64,000 nt of DNA from CAXMST01 sp963793415 (lineage in GTDB: Bacteria; Actinomycetota; Thermoleophilia; Solirubrobacterales; 70-9), in NCBI GenBank assembly GCA_963793415.1, contig CAWCAC010000002.1, forward strand, positions 1,612,001-1,676,000, read 5' to 3'. A model generated the notes under the pieces. It ran no database searches. It was not told the origin of the DNA and saw only the letters and a program-made list of their open reading frames with translations. Every line of letters begins with the position of its first letter. Within the stretch, counting starts at the first letter, position 1. The position numbers were made by a program, and so were the translations under genes. Positions 1 through 7,689 of the stretch are shown here, in pieces.

Positions 1-768
1 GTGCTCGCGGCCCCTCAGAACCAGCCCGAGGCGGGCCAGATCGTCGACGCCGACGAGGTCTACGACGCCGCCCTCAGCCGCCTCGAGGTGACCCAAGCCG
101 TGCTCTCCTCATTCGGGATCGAGTCGGTCGCCAGCGTTCTCGACCCCGACTCCTCACTCGCTCTCGACGACGCGGTCCGCGCCTACAAGCCCGGCGAGAT
201 CCTGATCTCGAGCCTTCCCGAGACCCGCTTCGGATTCGCCCGCAAGGACCTGATCGAGTGGGCCCGCGACCGCTTCGAGGCCCCGGTCGAGCACATCCCC
301 GTGCGGATCGAGGACGACGCGATCCGCTGGGACGTGACCCACACCCTGGTCGTCGCGACGCAGACGGTCAACGCGCCCGACCTCGTCTCGCGGCTGATCC
401 AGCGCCACAAGGAGAGCCCGCATCGCTACACCTTCGTCTGTCCCGCCTCCGGTGACGCGCCGCGCGAGGAGGTCTGCGACAGGCTCGCGGCCACGCTCGC
501 CGCGCTCTACCGCGAGGAGATCGACGCGACCGGGCAGCCGATGAGCCCCGAGCCCTTCGCCGCGGTCTCGAACGCGATCGAGCACTACCGCGTTGACGAC
601 ATCCTGATCTCGACCTTCGCCGGCCGCAGCTCGAAGTGGATCGAGGACGGCCTGATCGACCGTGTCAAGGAGCTGACCGACGACCCGATCGAGCACTTCG
701 AGTCCGGCGGCGGTTCGGTCGAGCCGGTCGGCTCGGCGAGCTCCGCAGAGCAGGGGGTGACGGTCTGA
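1..768 (+). CDS. Tandem UspA-like protein, possibly cut at its 5' end
   Basis: The frame is open from base 1 (GTG), so the true start may lie upstream of the window. The 255 residues contain two related halves: a segment with ILISSLP near residue 70 and one with ILISTFAG near residue 200. Each is followed by a W/R-rich helix and a Pro-x-x-His. The same signature recurs in the protein at 1905-2576. This fits the alpha/beta universal-stress-protein-like fold, but no ATP-binding GxxG motif is clear, so no biochemical role is assigned. The stop codon overlaps the ATG of the oxidase subunit III gene (TGATG), implying translational coupling to the respiratory locus. Confidence 0.7.
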   Translation: MLAAPQNQPEAGQIVDADEVYDAALSRLEVTQAVLSSFGIESVASVLDPDSSLALDDAVRAYKPGEILISSLPETRFGFARKDLIEWARDRFEAPVEHIPVRIEDDAIRWDVTHTLVVATQTVNAPDLVSRLIQRHKESPHRYTFVCPASGDAPREEVCDRLAATLAALYREEIDATGQPMSPEPFAAVSNAIEHYRVDDILISTFAGRSSKWIEDGLIDRVKELTDDPIEHFESGGGSVEPVGSASSAEQGVTV

Positions 769-1415
769 TGGAGTCCGCTTCCGTACCCGCGGGCGCGATC
801 GGCGGTCACGCCGACACGCACGCGCACGAGCATCACGGCCCGCCCGAGGCCAACGCCTCCTCGAAGATCGACCGCCAGACGCTCGGCATCCTGCTCTTCA
901 TCATCTCCGAGGTGATGCTGTTCGGCGCCTTCTTCGCGTCGTACTTCTTCATCCGCGCGGTTGCCAACGACGGCGGCGCCTGGCCGCCGGAGCCGTTCGA
1001 GCTCCCGGTCCTCGTCGCCGCGATCAACACCGCGATCCTCGTCTCCTCGTCGTTCACGATGCACTGGGCGCTCGAGGGGATCCGCCGCAACAACCGCGCG
1101 GCGATGAAGGCCGGCCTGGTGCTGACCTGGCTGCTCGGCTCGACCTTCCTCTTCATTCAGATCAACGAGTACATCCACATCGGCTTCAGCGCTCGCGACG
1201 GCGCTTTCGGCTCGATCTTCTACGGCCTCACCGGCCTGCACGGCGCCCACGTCTTCGTCGGCCTGCTGCTGCTCACCTTCGCCAACATCCGCGCCTTCCG
1301 CGGCCACTTCGGCCCCGCCGCCAAGGATCATCTCGGCGTCGAGGTACCCGGCATCTACTGGCATTTCGTAGATGTCATGTGGATTGTGGTCTTCGCCAGC
1401 GTGTATCTCCTCTAA
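768..1415 (+). CDS. ctaE: Cytochrome c oxidase subunit III
   Basis: A 215-residue integral membrane protein with a His-rich N-terminus and about five hydrophobic segments. Family signatures include the conserved Glu-Tyr pair (QINEYIH, near residue 130), GLTGLHGAHVFVG and the C-terminal IYWHFVDVMWIVVF. Subunit III stabilises subunit I and helps proton uptake in A-type heme-copper oxidases; it has no redox metals of its own. The ATG at 768 shares its A with the upstream stop codon; frame extension further upstream is not family sequence. It is on the opposite strand to, and about 3-7 kb from, the other oxidase genes (4273-8657). Unlike subunits I and II there, it looks normal. Confidence 0.95.
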   Translation: MESASVPAGAIGGHADTHAHEHHGPPEANASSKIDRQTLGILLFIISEVMLFGAFFASYFFIRAVANDGGAWPPEPFELPVLVAAINTAILVSSSFTMHWALEGIRRNNRAAMKAGLVLTWLLGSTFLFIQINEYIHIGFSARDGAFGSIFYGLTGLHGAHVFVGLLLLTFANIRAFRGHFGPAAKDHLGVEVPGIYWHFVDVMWIVVFASVYLL

Positions 1416-1437
1416 CGACCGAGGCCCGGGCATAAGA

Positions 1438-1469
1438 GAAGCCCGCCCCCTGGAGGAGGGACGGGCTTC
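1438..1469. terminator. Hairpin between convergent genes
   Basis: Inverted repeat GAAGCCCG...CGGGCTTC with further C/G pairing inside the arms, located between the stop codon of ctaE and the end of the converging small gene at 1529-1717. There is no T-run on the plus side and a weak pyrimidine run on the minus side, so it could serve as a bidirectional terminator. Confidence 0.6.
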
Positions 1470-1528
1470 GGGTCGTGTGGCGGGCCGCTGGGGTGGGCGA
1501 CCGCGCCTGTCTCTTGGGGAGAGTCTGG

Positions 1529-1717
1529 TCAGGCGACCTGCGTCTGGCGCGGGTCCCGCTCGAGCTGGTCGGCGTCGCTCAGGGCCCAGCCGATCCGCTC
1601 GACGAGCAGGTGGCTCGCCGTCTCGGTCTCGACGTCGGCGGCGTTGATCCGCTCGCGATGAACCTCGGTCGGGCCCTCCTGGTCGGGCCCGTCGGTGGTG
1701 ATGATGATCTGCGGCAT
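1529..1717 (-). CDS. Small conserved hypothetical protein
   Basis: A 62-residue soluble protein beginning MPQIIITTDGPDQEG and rich in acidic residues, with a central RERINAADVETE stretch followed by LVERIGWALSDADQLE. The start was chosen because a strong purine-rich ribosome site (AGGAGGAGGAG) lies 7-8 nt upstream of the ATG at 1717. I do not recognise a named family. The pattern (beta strand, then an amphipathic helix) suggests a small alpha/beta protein. It converges on ctaE across a hairpin. Confidence 0.7.
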   Translation of the reverse strand: MPQIIITTDGPDQEGPTEVHRERINAADVETETASHLLVERIGWALSDADQLERDPRQTQVA

Positions 1718-1904
1718 ATTTCTTCTCCTCCTCCTGTTGAACTCCACGGAGGATCAGGCCGAAACCTTAGGATTCGCTAATGCAGGACTAAAAATTGAGT
1801 GGATAGGTCGGGAATGCGCTCTGGAATGGGATCGGGCGCCGCGGAGTTCCTGCTAAGTTGCAAAAGACACAAAGCCGGATTCCCGATCCCTGAGGAGGCC
1901 CGCG

Positions 1905-2576
1905 ATGCACAGCCCGTTCCGATCAGAGTCGGATGTCTTCAAGGGAGCGTTGATTGTCGTCGGCGGCATCGCCGCGTCGGTCACGATCGGGGCGCTGACC
2001 GATGCGAGCTGGGGCGGGATCGCGGCCGGCGTCTTCATCGGCATCGCGATCGGGCTGACGATGCGCGCCGGCCGTGGCTCGCTCCGCGACCGGATCGAGC
2101 CCGCGCGCTCACCCGGCGACGGGGCCCACCGGATCATGGTGCTGGCGAATCAGACCGTCGACGGGGCGCCGCTGATCGCGGAGCTCGAAGCCCGCAAGGC
2201 CGACCACGTGCGCCTCGAGGTGCTCGTCGTCTCGCCGTCGCTGCCGGCCTCGAGGCTGCAGCTGATCGCCTCCGACACCGACGACGCCCGCCATCAGGCT
2301 CAGGAGCGGCTCGAGCGGTCGCTCACAGCCCTCGGGCAGGCCGGGATCGCAGCCACGGGCGTACGTGGGGACGAGGACCCGGTTCAGGCCGCGGCGGACG
2401 CTCTGCACGGGTTCCCGGCCGACGAGGTGATCGTCTCGACCCTACCGCCGGGCGTCTCGCGCTGGATCGAGCGTGACGTGGTCGGCGCGCTGCGCGAGCG
2501 CGTCCGGGTTCCGGTCGCGCACGTCACCGCCGCGGCCGCGGGCTCGGGCCCCGGTCGGGCGGGCCGGGCGGCCTGA
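1905..2576 (+). CDS. Membrane-anchored UspA-like protein
   Basis: 223 residues. The N-terminus carries the motif SPFRSESDVFKG, then two closely spaced hydrophobic segments (about residues 14-52). A cytosolic alpha/beta domain follows, with strands IMVLANQTV and LEVLVVSPSL and a C-terminal DEVIVSTLPPGVSRWIERD that matches the halves of the protein at 1-768. A GGAGG ribosome site sits 7 nt before the ATG. The layout suggests a stress- or nucleotide-sensing domain tethered to the membrane. The N-terminal motif is shared with the next gene. Function unknown; the UspA relationship is by pattern only. Confidence 0.75.
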   Translation: MHSPFRSESDVFKGALIVVGGIAASVTIGALTDASWGGIAAGVFIGIAIGLTMRAGRGSLRDRIEPARSPGDGAHRIMVLANQTVDGAPLIAELEARKADHVRLEVLVVSPSLPASRLQLIASDTDDARHQAQERLERSLTALGQAGIAATGVRGDEDPVQAAADALHGFPADEVIVSTLPPGVSRWIERDVVGALRERVRVPVAHVTAAAAGSGPGRAGRAA

Positions 2577-2599
2577 GCGGGCCTGCGAGAATCGGCGTC

Positions 2600-2899
2600 A
2601 TGGATGACGCCGAGCAGAAGACCGGGGGTGAAACGGATAGCGACGGCGAGCGGGCGCCCGAGGCACCGAAGCCGTTCCGCAACCCGTTTCGCTCCGAGCA
2701 GGACGCCTTCCGCCTGCTCGTCATCATCGGCGTCTCGATCGCGGCGATAGTGATCGCCGCCAAGCTCGGCGGCGCCTGGGTGGGCGTGCCGGTGACGCTG
2801 CTCCTGCTCGCGCTGGCCACCCGCGCGACGTTCAAATGGCTCAAGGTCGCGGTCAGCGAGCGCGACCCCGAGCCGGGCGCGGGACCGGGTTCGGTCTAG
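2600..2899 (+). CDS. Small two-helix membrane protein with PFRSE motif
   Basis: 99 residues: an acidic N-terminal tail, the motif NPFRSEQDAFRL at about residues 31-42, then two hydrophobic helices (about 43-59 and 63-78) and a short basic/acidic C-terminus. The PFRSExDxF motif directly before the first helix is the same as in the preceding gene, 23 bp upstream, so the two proteins probably share a membrane-proximal contact. No enzymatic motif. Unrecognised family. Confidence 0.65.
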   Translation: MDDAEQKTGGETDSDGERAPEAPKPFRNPFRSEQDAFRLLVIIGVSIAAIVIAAKLGGAWVGVPVTLLLLALATRATFKWLKVAVSERDPEPGAGPGSV

Positions 2900-2936
2900 C
2901 GGAGTTCCTGCGGTCGGCTCGCGAGCGGCCGGGCGA

Positions 2937-3641
2937 TCAGCCCTGGCCGCCGCCCTCTTCGCCGCAGCCGAGCTTCTCGCCGGCGCAGGTGGCGAGGAAG
3001 TCGACGAGCAGCTTCAGGTCCTCGGGCGCGATCGTCTCGCCGTAGTTCTCGGGCATGATCCCCGCCTCGTAGCCGGGGACGATCGCGGCATTGGGGTCGA
3101 CGATCGAGGTCTCGATCATCGACGGATCCTGGCTGGGCAGGTCCTGGTCGAGGTTCGGGCCGACCTGGCCGGTCGTCCCTGCGGCGGCAAGGGCGTGACA
3201 GTTGCCGCAGCCGTTGTCGGCGAAGACCTGGCCGCCGGGGCCGCCGGGCGCGGTCGGAGGCATGATCCCGGGCACGCCCGCGACGGAGGCGACGTAGGCG
3301 GCGACGTCGCGGGCGTCGTCGCCGGTGACGAGGTCGGCGGGCATGTAGGTGGGGTCGTCCGGGTCGGTCGTGCGGGGGTTGGCGATCTGCTGCTCGACGA
3401 CGCCCTCGATCGTGTCGTTGTCCATGCCGACATCGCGGGAGGCGGCGAAGGCGGCGTCGAGGTCGGGGCCGAGCTCGCCGGCGGAGCCCGCCTCGGCGAG
3501 GATGTGGCAGCGACCACACTGTTCGGAGAACAGTGTCCGGCCGTTGTCGAGGTCTGCGTTCTCCTGCGCGTCGCATCCGCTGAGGACGGCGAGGGCGGCG
3601 AGGAGGCAGGCGAGGGAGAGAAGCTTTGCTGGGCGGGTCAT
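2937..3641 (-). CDS. Diheme cytochrome c lipoprotein
   Basis: 234 residues with a lipoprotein signal (VLSGC, lipid-modified Cys23). Two class I cytochrome c domains carry CGRCH (residues 42-46) and CGNCH (145-149), with probable axial Met100 (TYMPADL) and Met196 (GIMPENY). It would be an exported, membrane-tethered electron carrier. The ATG at 3641 was chosen because it starts the signal peptide; the frame runs further upstream into the divergent CBS gene. Its position beside an oxidase operon suggests an electron donor, but the adjacent subunits I and II lack metal ligands, so its partner may be elsewhere. Confidence 0.9.
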   Translation of the reverse strand: MTRPAKLLSLACLLAALAVLSGCDAQENADLDNGRTLFSEQCGRCHILAEAGSAGELGPDLDAAFAASRDVGMDNDTIEGVVEQQIANPRTTDPDDPTYMPADLVTGDDARDVAAYVASVAGVPGIMPPTAPGGPGGQVFADNGCGNCHALAAAGTTGQVGPNLDQDLPSQDPSMIETSIVDPNAAIVPGYEAGIMPENYGETIAPEDLKLLVDFLATCAGEKLGCGEEGGGQG

Positions 3642-3777
3642 ACGGGCGCGAATCCTATCTGTTGGGGCGGTCGCGGGGGGCCGTGCCACACCCTCCGCCC
3701 GGCCATCGGCTAGGGTTGAATCAATCCGCACAAACCGGCCCCGACAGAGGGCCAGGGAGGAATCGAGAACAGAAGCC

Positions 3778-4179
3778 ATGGAAGTTCGGGAAGGGATGTC
3801 GCAGGTCGTTCTCACCGTCGGTCCTGGGCACTCGCTGCGCGAGGCCGCACGGATGATGTCCGAGAAGGGGGTTGGCGCCGCCGTCGTCTGCGACGAGGAG
3901 GCGCCGGGCCCGCGCGTGATCAGCGAGCGCGACGTGCTCGTCTCGGTCGGCCGCGGAGAGGACCCCGACAGCGAGCGCGTCGGCGCCCACATGTCGGACA
4001 CGGTGATCACCGCCGCACCGGACTGGAGCCTCGAGCGGGCGGCCTCGGAGATGGCTCACCGCAAGATCCGCCACCTGGTGATCGTCGAGAACGGCGAGCT
4101 CGCCGGAGTCCTCTCGATGCGCGACATCATGCGCGTCTGGATCTCTGACGGCGCCACCTCGGCGATGACCCCGGGCTAG
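3778..4179 (+). CDS. Two-CBS-domain protein
   Basis: 133 residues made almost entirely of a CBS pair. The first domain contains SLREAARMMSEKGVGAAVV and RVISERDVL; the second contains SLERAASEMAHRKIRHLVIV and GVLSMRDIMR. CBS pairs bind adenine nucleotides and act as sensors. With no attached enzyme, it probably regulates another protein in trans. A TAGGGT -10 element at 3711-3716 would give an mRNA with a leader of about 60 nt. The GGGAGG motif lies 17 nt before the ATG, rather far, so the start is slightly uncertain. It sits between the cytochrome c and oxidase genes. Confidence 0.85.
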   Translation: MEVREGMSQVVLTVGPGHSLREAARMMSEKGVGAAVVCDEEAPGPRVISERDVLVSVGRGEDPDSERVGAHMSDTVITAAPDWSLERAASEMAHRKIRHLVIVENGELAGVLSMRDIMRVWISDGATSAMTPG

Positions 4180-4272
4180 AGGCGCTCTGCGCCGGCCTCG
4201 GCCGGTTCCAGTCACGGGTTCGAGCGACGGGGCGGGCGCCCGTCAGACGGCGTCTGAGCGCGTCTCAGCGGC

Positions 4273-4536
4273 TCAGCGCGCGCGGCGGATCGGCTCCGCG
4301 GGGAGCACGGCGGTGCCGAGCTCCTGCTCGCGGCGCATGCGCGCAATCTCGTCGTCGCTGCGGCGCCACCAGGAGACGAGGCCGACGAGCACGATGACGA
4401 GGCCGATCACACCCCACCACCAGGCGGTGAAGACCGATGCGATCGCCACAGCGAGGCCGACGGCGATCAGCGCCGGCGCCCAGGAGTCGCTCGGGAGGTA
4501 GATCAGCTCAGTCGGCTCGGGAACCTTGTCGCTCAT
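4273..4536 (-). CDS. Cytochrome c oxidase subunit IV-like protein
   Basis: 87 residues: a short polar N-terminus containing the Glu-Leu-Ile-Tyr-Leu-Pro box, two hydrophobic helices (about 20-37 and 41-57) separated by a WWW turn, and a basic cytosolic tail. Size, topology and position match the actinobacterial small subunit IV (CtaF type). It is the last gene of the ctaC-ctaD-ctaB-microprotein operon, starting 16 bp after the previous stop. Confidence 0.75.
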   Translation of the reverse strand: MSDKVPEPTELIYLPSDSWAPALIAVGLAVAIASVFTAWWWGVIGLVIVLVGLVSWWRRSDDEIARMRREQELGTAVLPAEPIRRAR

Positions 4537-4552
4537 CGCCGGAACTCAGCTC

Positions 4553-4663
4553 TCAGCCGACGTAGAGGATCGAGACGTAGAAGCCGAGCGCGAACACGAA
4601 GACCGCGAGGGCTGCGAGCCACAGGCCCGACTTGATGCTGGTGTTTGCGCGGATCCGGTCCAT
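4553..4663 (-). CDS. 36-residue single-helix membrane peptide in oxidase operon
   Basis: A short reading frame encoding 36 residues: a basic N-terminus (MDRIRANTSIKSG), then one hydrophobic helix ending VFALGFYVSILYVG. It starts 10 nt after the ctaB stop and ends 16 nt before the subunit IV gene, filling an otherwise unexplained gap in the operon. Charge pattern and length resemble the tiny subunit IIa (about 34 residues) of ba3-type oxidases as I recall it, including a Val-Phe-x-Leu-Gly-x-Tyr core. Likely an accessory subunit. The similarity is from memory, not a search. Confidence 0.6.
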   Translation of the reverse strand: MDRIRANTSIKSGLWLAALAVFVFALGFYVSILYVG

Positions 4664-4673
4664 GCGGGCGGGA

Positions 4674-5696
4674 TCATATAGCGATGAGCCGATCGACTGC
4701 CATGGCAGCGAACAGCAGCGCCAGGTAGGCGAGCGAGCTCAGGTACAGCCGCAGGGCGGCGGGCTTGGAGGCGTCGCCCTGGAGCCTGATCGCGAGGACC
4801 AGGAAGATGCCGCCGAGGAGGAGCGCTGAGGCGAGGTAGACGCCGCCGAGCATCCCGGTCACGAACGGCAGGATCGTGAAGGCGACGAGGATCGCGGCGT
4901 AGATCAGGATCGCGTGGCGGGTCGCAACCTCGCCCTTGACGACCGGCAGCATCGGCACGCCGGTACGGGCGTAGTCGTCGCGGATCATCAGCGCCAGCGC
5001 CCAGAAGTGGGGCGGGGTCCAGAGGAAGATGATCCCGAAGGGATAGAAGGCCTCGGGCACGAGAGATCCGGTCGCCGCGGCCCAGCCGACCAGCGGCGGC
5101 ACGGCGCCGGCGGCGCCGCCGATGACGATGTTCTGCGGCGTCCGCGGCTTCAGCCAGGCGGTGTAGACGAACACGTAGCCGAGCAGCCCGGCCATCGCCA
5201 GGGCTGCGGCGAGCAGGTTGACCGTGACCGTGAGCTGGACGAAGGCGAGAACGCCGAGCACGATCCCGAAGATCAGCCCGTGGACCGGTTCGATCCGGCC
5301 GGCGACGAGCGGCCGGGTCGCGGTGCGGCTCATGCGGGCGTCGATCTTGCGATCGATGAAGTGGTTGATCGCGCCGGCGCCGCCCGAGGCGAGGTAGCCG
5401 CCGAGGCAGGTCCAGAGCACCGTCGAGAGCGCCAGGCCCTGCGGCTTGGCGACGATCATCGTCATCACCGTCGTCCACAGCAGCAGCGAGATGATCCGCG
5501 GTTTCGTCAGCGCGAAGTAGTCGCGGGCGGTGCCGAGCAGGCCGCGCTCACCGGCCTCGGCCTCGGGCGCCTCTACTGCAGCATCTTCAGTCGTCGCGGG
5601 CGCCTCGGCCTCCGGGTCGCGACCGCGCAGGGCGCGCTCGGAAGGCGTGCCCACAGGGGGAGACGTGCTGCGGTGTGCGATGCCGGCGGATTCCAT
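4674..5696 (-). CDS. ctaB: Protoheme IX farnesyltransferase (heme O synthase)
   Basis: 340 residues of the UbiA prenyltransferase superfamily. It transfers a farnesyl group to heme B to form heme O, the precursor of heme A. The first Asp-rich motif is intact (NHFIDRKIDARMSRTATRP), as are DYFALTKPRI, FLWTPPHFWALA and DDYARTGVPMLPVV. About nine transmembrane helices follow a 60-residue acidic N-terminal extension. It lies in the minus-strand oxidase operon. Its integrity implies that the cell makes heme O/A even though the neighbouring subunit I has lost its heme ligands. Confidence 0.95.
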   Translation of the reverse strand: MESAGIAHRSTSPPVGTPSERALRGRDPEAEAPATTEDAAVEAPEAEAGERGLLGTARDYFALTKPRIISLLLWTTVMTMIVAKPQGLALSTVLWTCLGGYLASGGAGAINHFIDRKIDARMSRTATRPLVAGRIEPVHGLIFGIVLGVLAFVQLTVTVNLLAAALAMAGLLGYVFVYTAWLKPRTPQNIVIGGAAGAVPPLVGWAAATGSLVPEAFYPFGIIFLWTPPHFWALALMIRDDYARTGVPMLPVVKGEVATRHAILIYAAILVAFTILPFVTGMLGGVYLASALLLGGIFLVLAIRLQGDASKPAALRLYLSSLAYLALLFAAMAVDRLIAI

Positions 5697-5790
5697 GACG
5701 ATCAGTGCTGCCCTCGGTGAGATCGGAGGGCGGCGGCGCCGTTGTCATCGCCGGCCGGCCTCGCGACCCCCGGGGACGCAAACATCCCGG

Positions 5791-7689
5791 TCAGGCTACC
5801 GGGCCGCCGCTCTCGCCGTCCGTGTCGGCCCCCTCCGGGGCCGCCTCGTCGGCGGGGGCGTCGGTCGGCTGCTCGGGGCCCGCCTCGGGCTCGCTCGAGG
5901 TGCTCGGCTCCGGCTCGCTCGGTGCGGCGGCTGCCTCGGAATCCTGCGGTGCCTCGGCGGCGGCGGTGACGCCGACCGGCTCCGGCTTGCCCACGGCCTC
6001 CGAGCTCGCGGCGTCGGGAAGCACGAGCGTGGTGGCGCGGCGGCGGACTGCCTCGCGGATGTCCCGGAGCGGCTCGTTGCTGCGCACGTCGGGAACGAGG
6101 TCGAAGTTGTGGATCGGGGGCGGCGAGGGCGCGAACCACTCGAGCGTGTTGCCGGTCCAGGCGTCGGGTCCCGCCGGCGTGCCGTTGTTGTAGCTGGCGG
6201 CGGCGTTGATCAGCGTCAGGATGATCCCGAGCGCGAGCACGAAGGAGCCGATCGAGGCGAGCAGGTTCAGGGTCGACATGCCGGTGTCGGAGAAGTACTT
6301 GTAGACGTCGACCGGCATGCCCTCGAGCCCGGCCAACTGCGCCGGCACGATCATCAGCAGGGAGCCGACGATGAGCAGCCCGAACGAGCCGCGGGCGAGG
6401 CTCTCGCCCATGTAGCGGCCGCTCAGCTTCGGGAACCAGTAGTAGAGGGCCGCGAAGCCGCCGAGCAGGCCGGCTCCGATCAGCGCGAAGTGCGTATCGC
6501 CCCAGGAGACCTGGGTGTTGGCGACCTGCCAGGAGACGGGGATCACCGACTGGGCGAGCTCGCCGGCGAGGCCGATCACGAGCAGCACCGCGGCACCGAG
6601 CGCGAACTTCAGCGGCGGCTTCATCCGCACTCCGGATTCGCCGCCTCGCAGGGTCCCGATCCAGTTGTAGATGATCAGCCCAGCGGGGATCATCGCTGCG
6701 ACGGCGCAGAACATCGCGAAGTAGAGGAAGCCGATGCGGATCGGCGCTGAATACATGTTCTGCATCCAGGCGAGCACGGCGAGCACCGAGAAGACGGCCA
6801 TCGAGCCGGCGATCGTGCGGTGGCCGAAGTGCGGCTGGCGCGAGAAGGTCGAGAAGATCTCGGAGACGACGCCGAAGCCGGCGGTGACGATGATCGCGTA
6901 GACACCGGTGAAGAAGATCCAGGCGAGGTGCTGGTAGAGCAGCGGCGCGCCCGACTCACCGGCCTCGAAGAAGACGCCGTCGAAGTTGCGGTCGATCAGC
7001 AGCATCGTCACCGCGGCCGCCATCAGCGGCGCGATCACCATCATCGTCCACGAGATCACGGCGGCGGCGTAGGAGAAGAGCGGCACGCGGCGCCAGTACA
7101 TGCCCGGCGCCCGGTCGCGGCGGATCGTCGTGATCATGTTGATCGCGAAGGCGATCATCGAGAGGCAGAGGAGCCCGACCCCGGCGGCCCAGGCGTCGAC
7201 GCCGTTGTTCGGGGTGAACAGCGTCTCCGAGAGCGGCGGCAGGGCTGCGGTGCCGGCCTCCGAGGGGAGGTAGAGGAAGCTCGCGTAGATCGTCACCGCA
7301 CCGACCAGGTAGAACCAGAACGAGAGTGCGGCGACGCGCGGCAGCGCGACGTTGCGGGCGCCGATCTGCAGCGGCACGATGTGGGTCATCAGGCCCATGA
7401 ACAGCGGTACCGCAAAGAGCAGCACGGCGCTGACGCCGTAGATGCTGAGCAGCCGGTCGAAGATCTGCGGCCGCATGAAGTCGTTCTCGGGGATGATCAG
7501 CTGGATCCGCATCATCACCAGCATCGTCACCGTGGCGGCGAGGAAGATCAGCGCGGTTGCAATGAACATCCGGCCGACGGTTTTGTGGTCGGCCGAGGTG
7601 ATGTTCGCGGTCCAGCCGGGACGCTGGGTCGGCAGCGACTCGGTCACGACCTCGGGCCGGGCGGCTCCGGTGTAGACGGGCGGGGTCAT
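5791..7689 (-). CDS. ctaD: Cytochrome oxidase subunit I homologue lacking heme and CuB ligands
   Basis: 632 residues, about 12-14 transmembrane helices, with clear subunit I signatures (ADHKTVGRMF, VPLQIGAR, YQHLAW, GFGVVSEI, LYYWFPKLSGR). Aligned to the canonical motifs, and using bovine numbering: H61 is Tyr84; H240 is Thr261; Y244 is Ala265; H290/H291 are Gln310/Asn311; H376 is Asp398; K319 is Ile339; D91 is Asn113. Only the H378 equivalent (His400) remains. It therefore cannot bind heme a3 or CuB in the usual way. Residues from about 530 form an acidic Pro/Ala/Glu tail. It overlaps ctaC by 4 nt (ATGA). The gene would be called coxA by any homology search, but oxidase activity is not expected. 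Confidence 0.9.
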   Translation of the reverse strand: MTPPVYTGAARPEVVTESLPTQRPGWTANITSADHKTVGRMFIATALIFLAATVTMLVMMRIQLIIPENDFMRPQIFDRLLSIYGVSAVLLFAVPLFMGLMTHIVPLQIGARNVALPRVAALSFWFYLVGAVTIYASFLYLPSEAGTAALPPLSETLFTPNNGVDAWAAGVGLLCLSMIAFAINMITTIRRDRAPGMYWRRVPLFSYAAAVISWTMMVIAPLMAAAVTMLLIDRNFDGVFFEAGESGAPLLYQHLAWIFFTGVYAIIVTAGFGVVSEIFSTFSRQPHFGHRTIAGSMAVFSVLAVLAWMQNMYSAPIRIGFLYFAMFCAVAAMIPAGLIIYNWIGTLRGGESGVRMKPPLKFALGAAVLLVIGLAGELAQSVIPVSWQVANTQVSWGDTHFALIGAGLLGGFAALYYWFPKLSGRYMGESLARGSFGLLIVGSLLMIVPAQLAGLEGMPVDVYKYFSDTGMSTLNLLASIGSFVLALGIILTLINAAASYNNGTPAGPDAWTGNTLEWFAPSPPPIHNFDLVPDVRSNEPLRDIREAVRRRATTLVLPDAASSEAVGKPEPVGVTAAAEAPQDSEAAAAPSEPEPSTSSEPEAGPEQPTDAPADEAAPEGADTDGESGGPVA

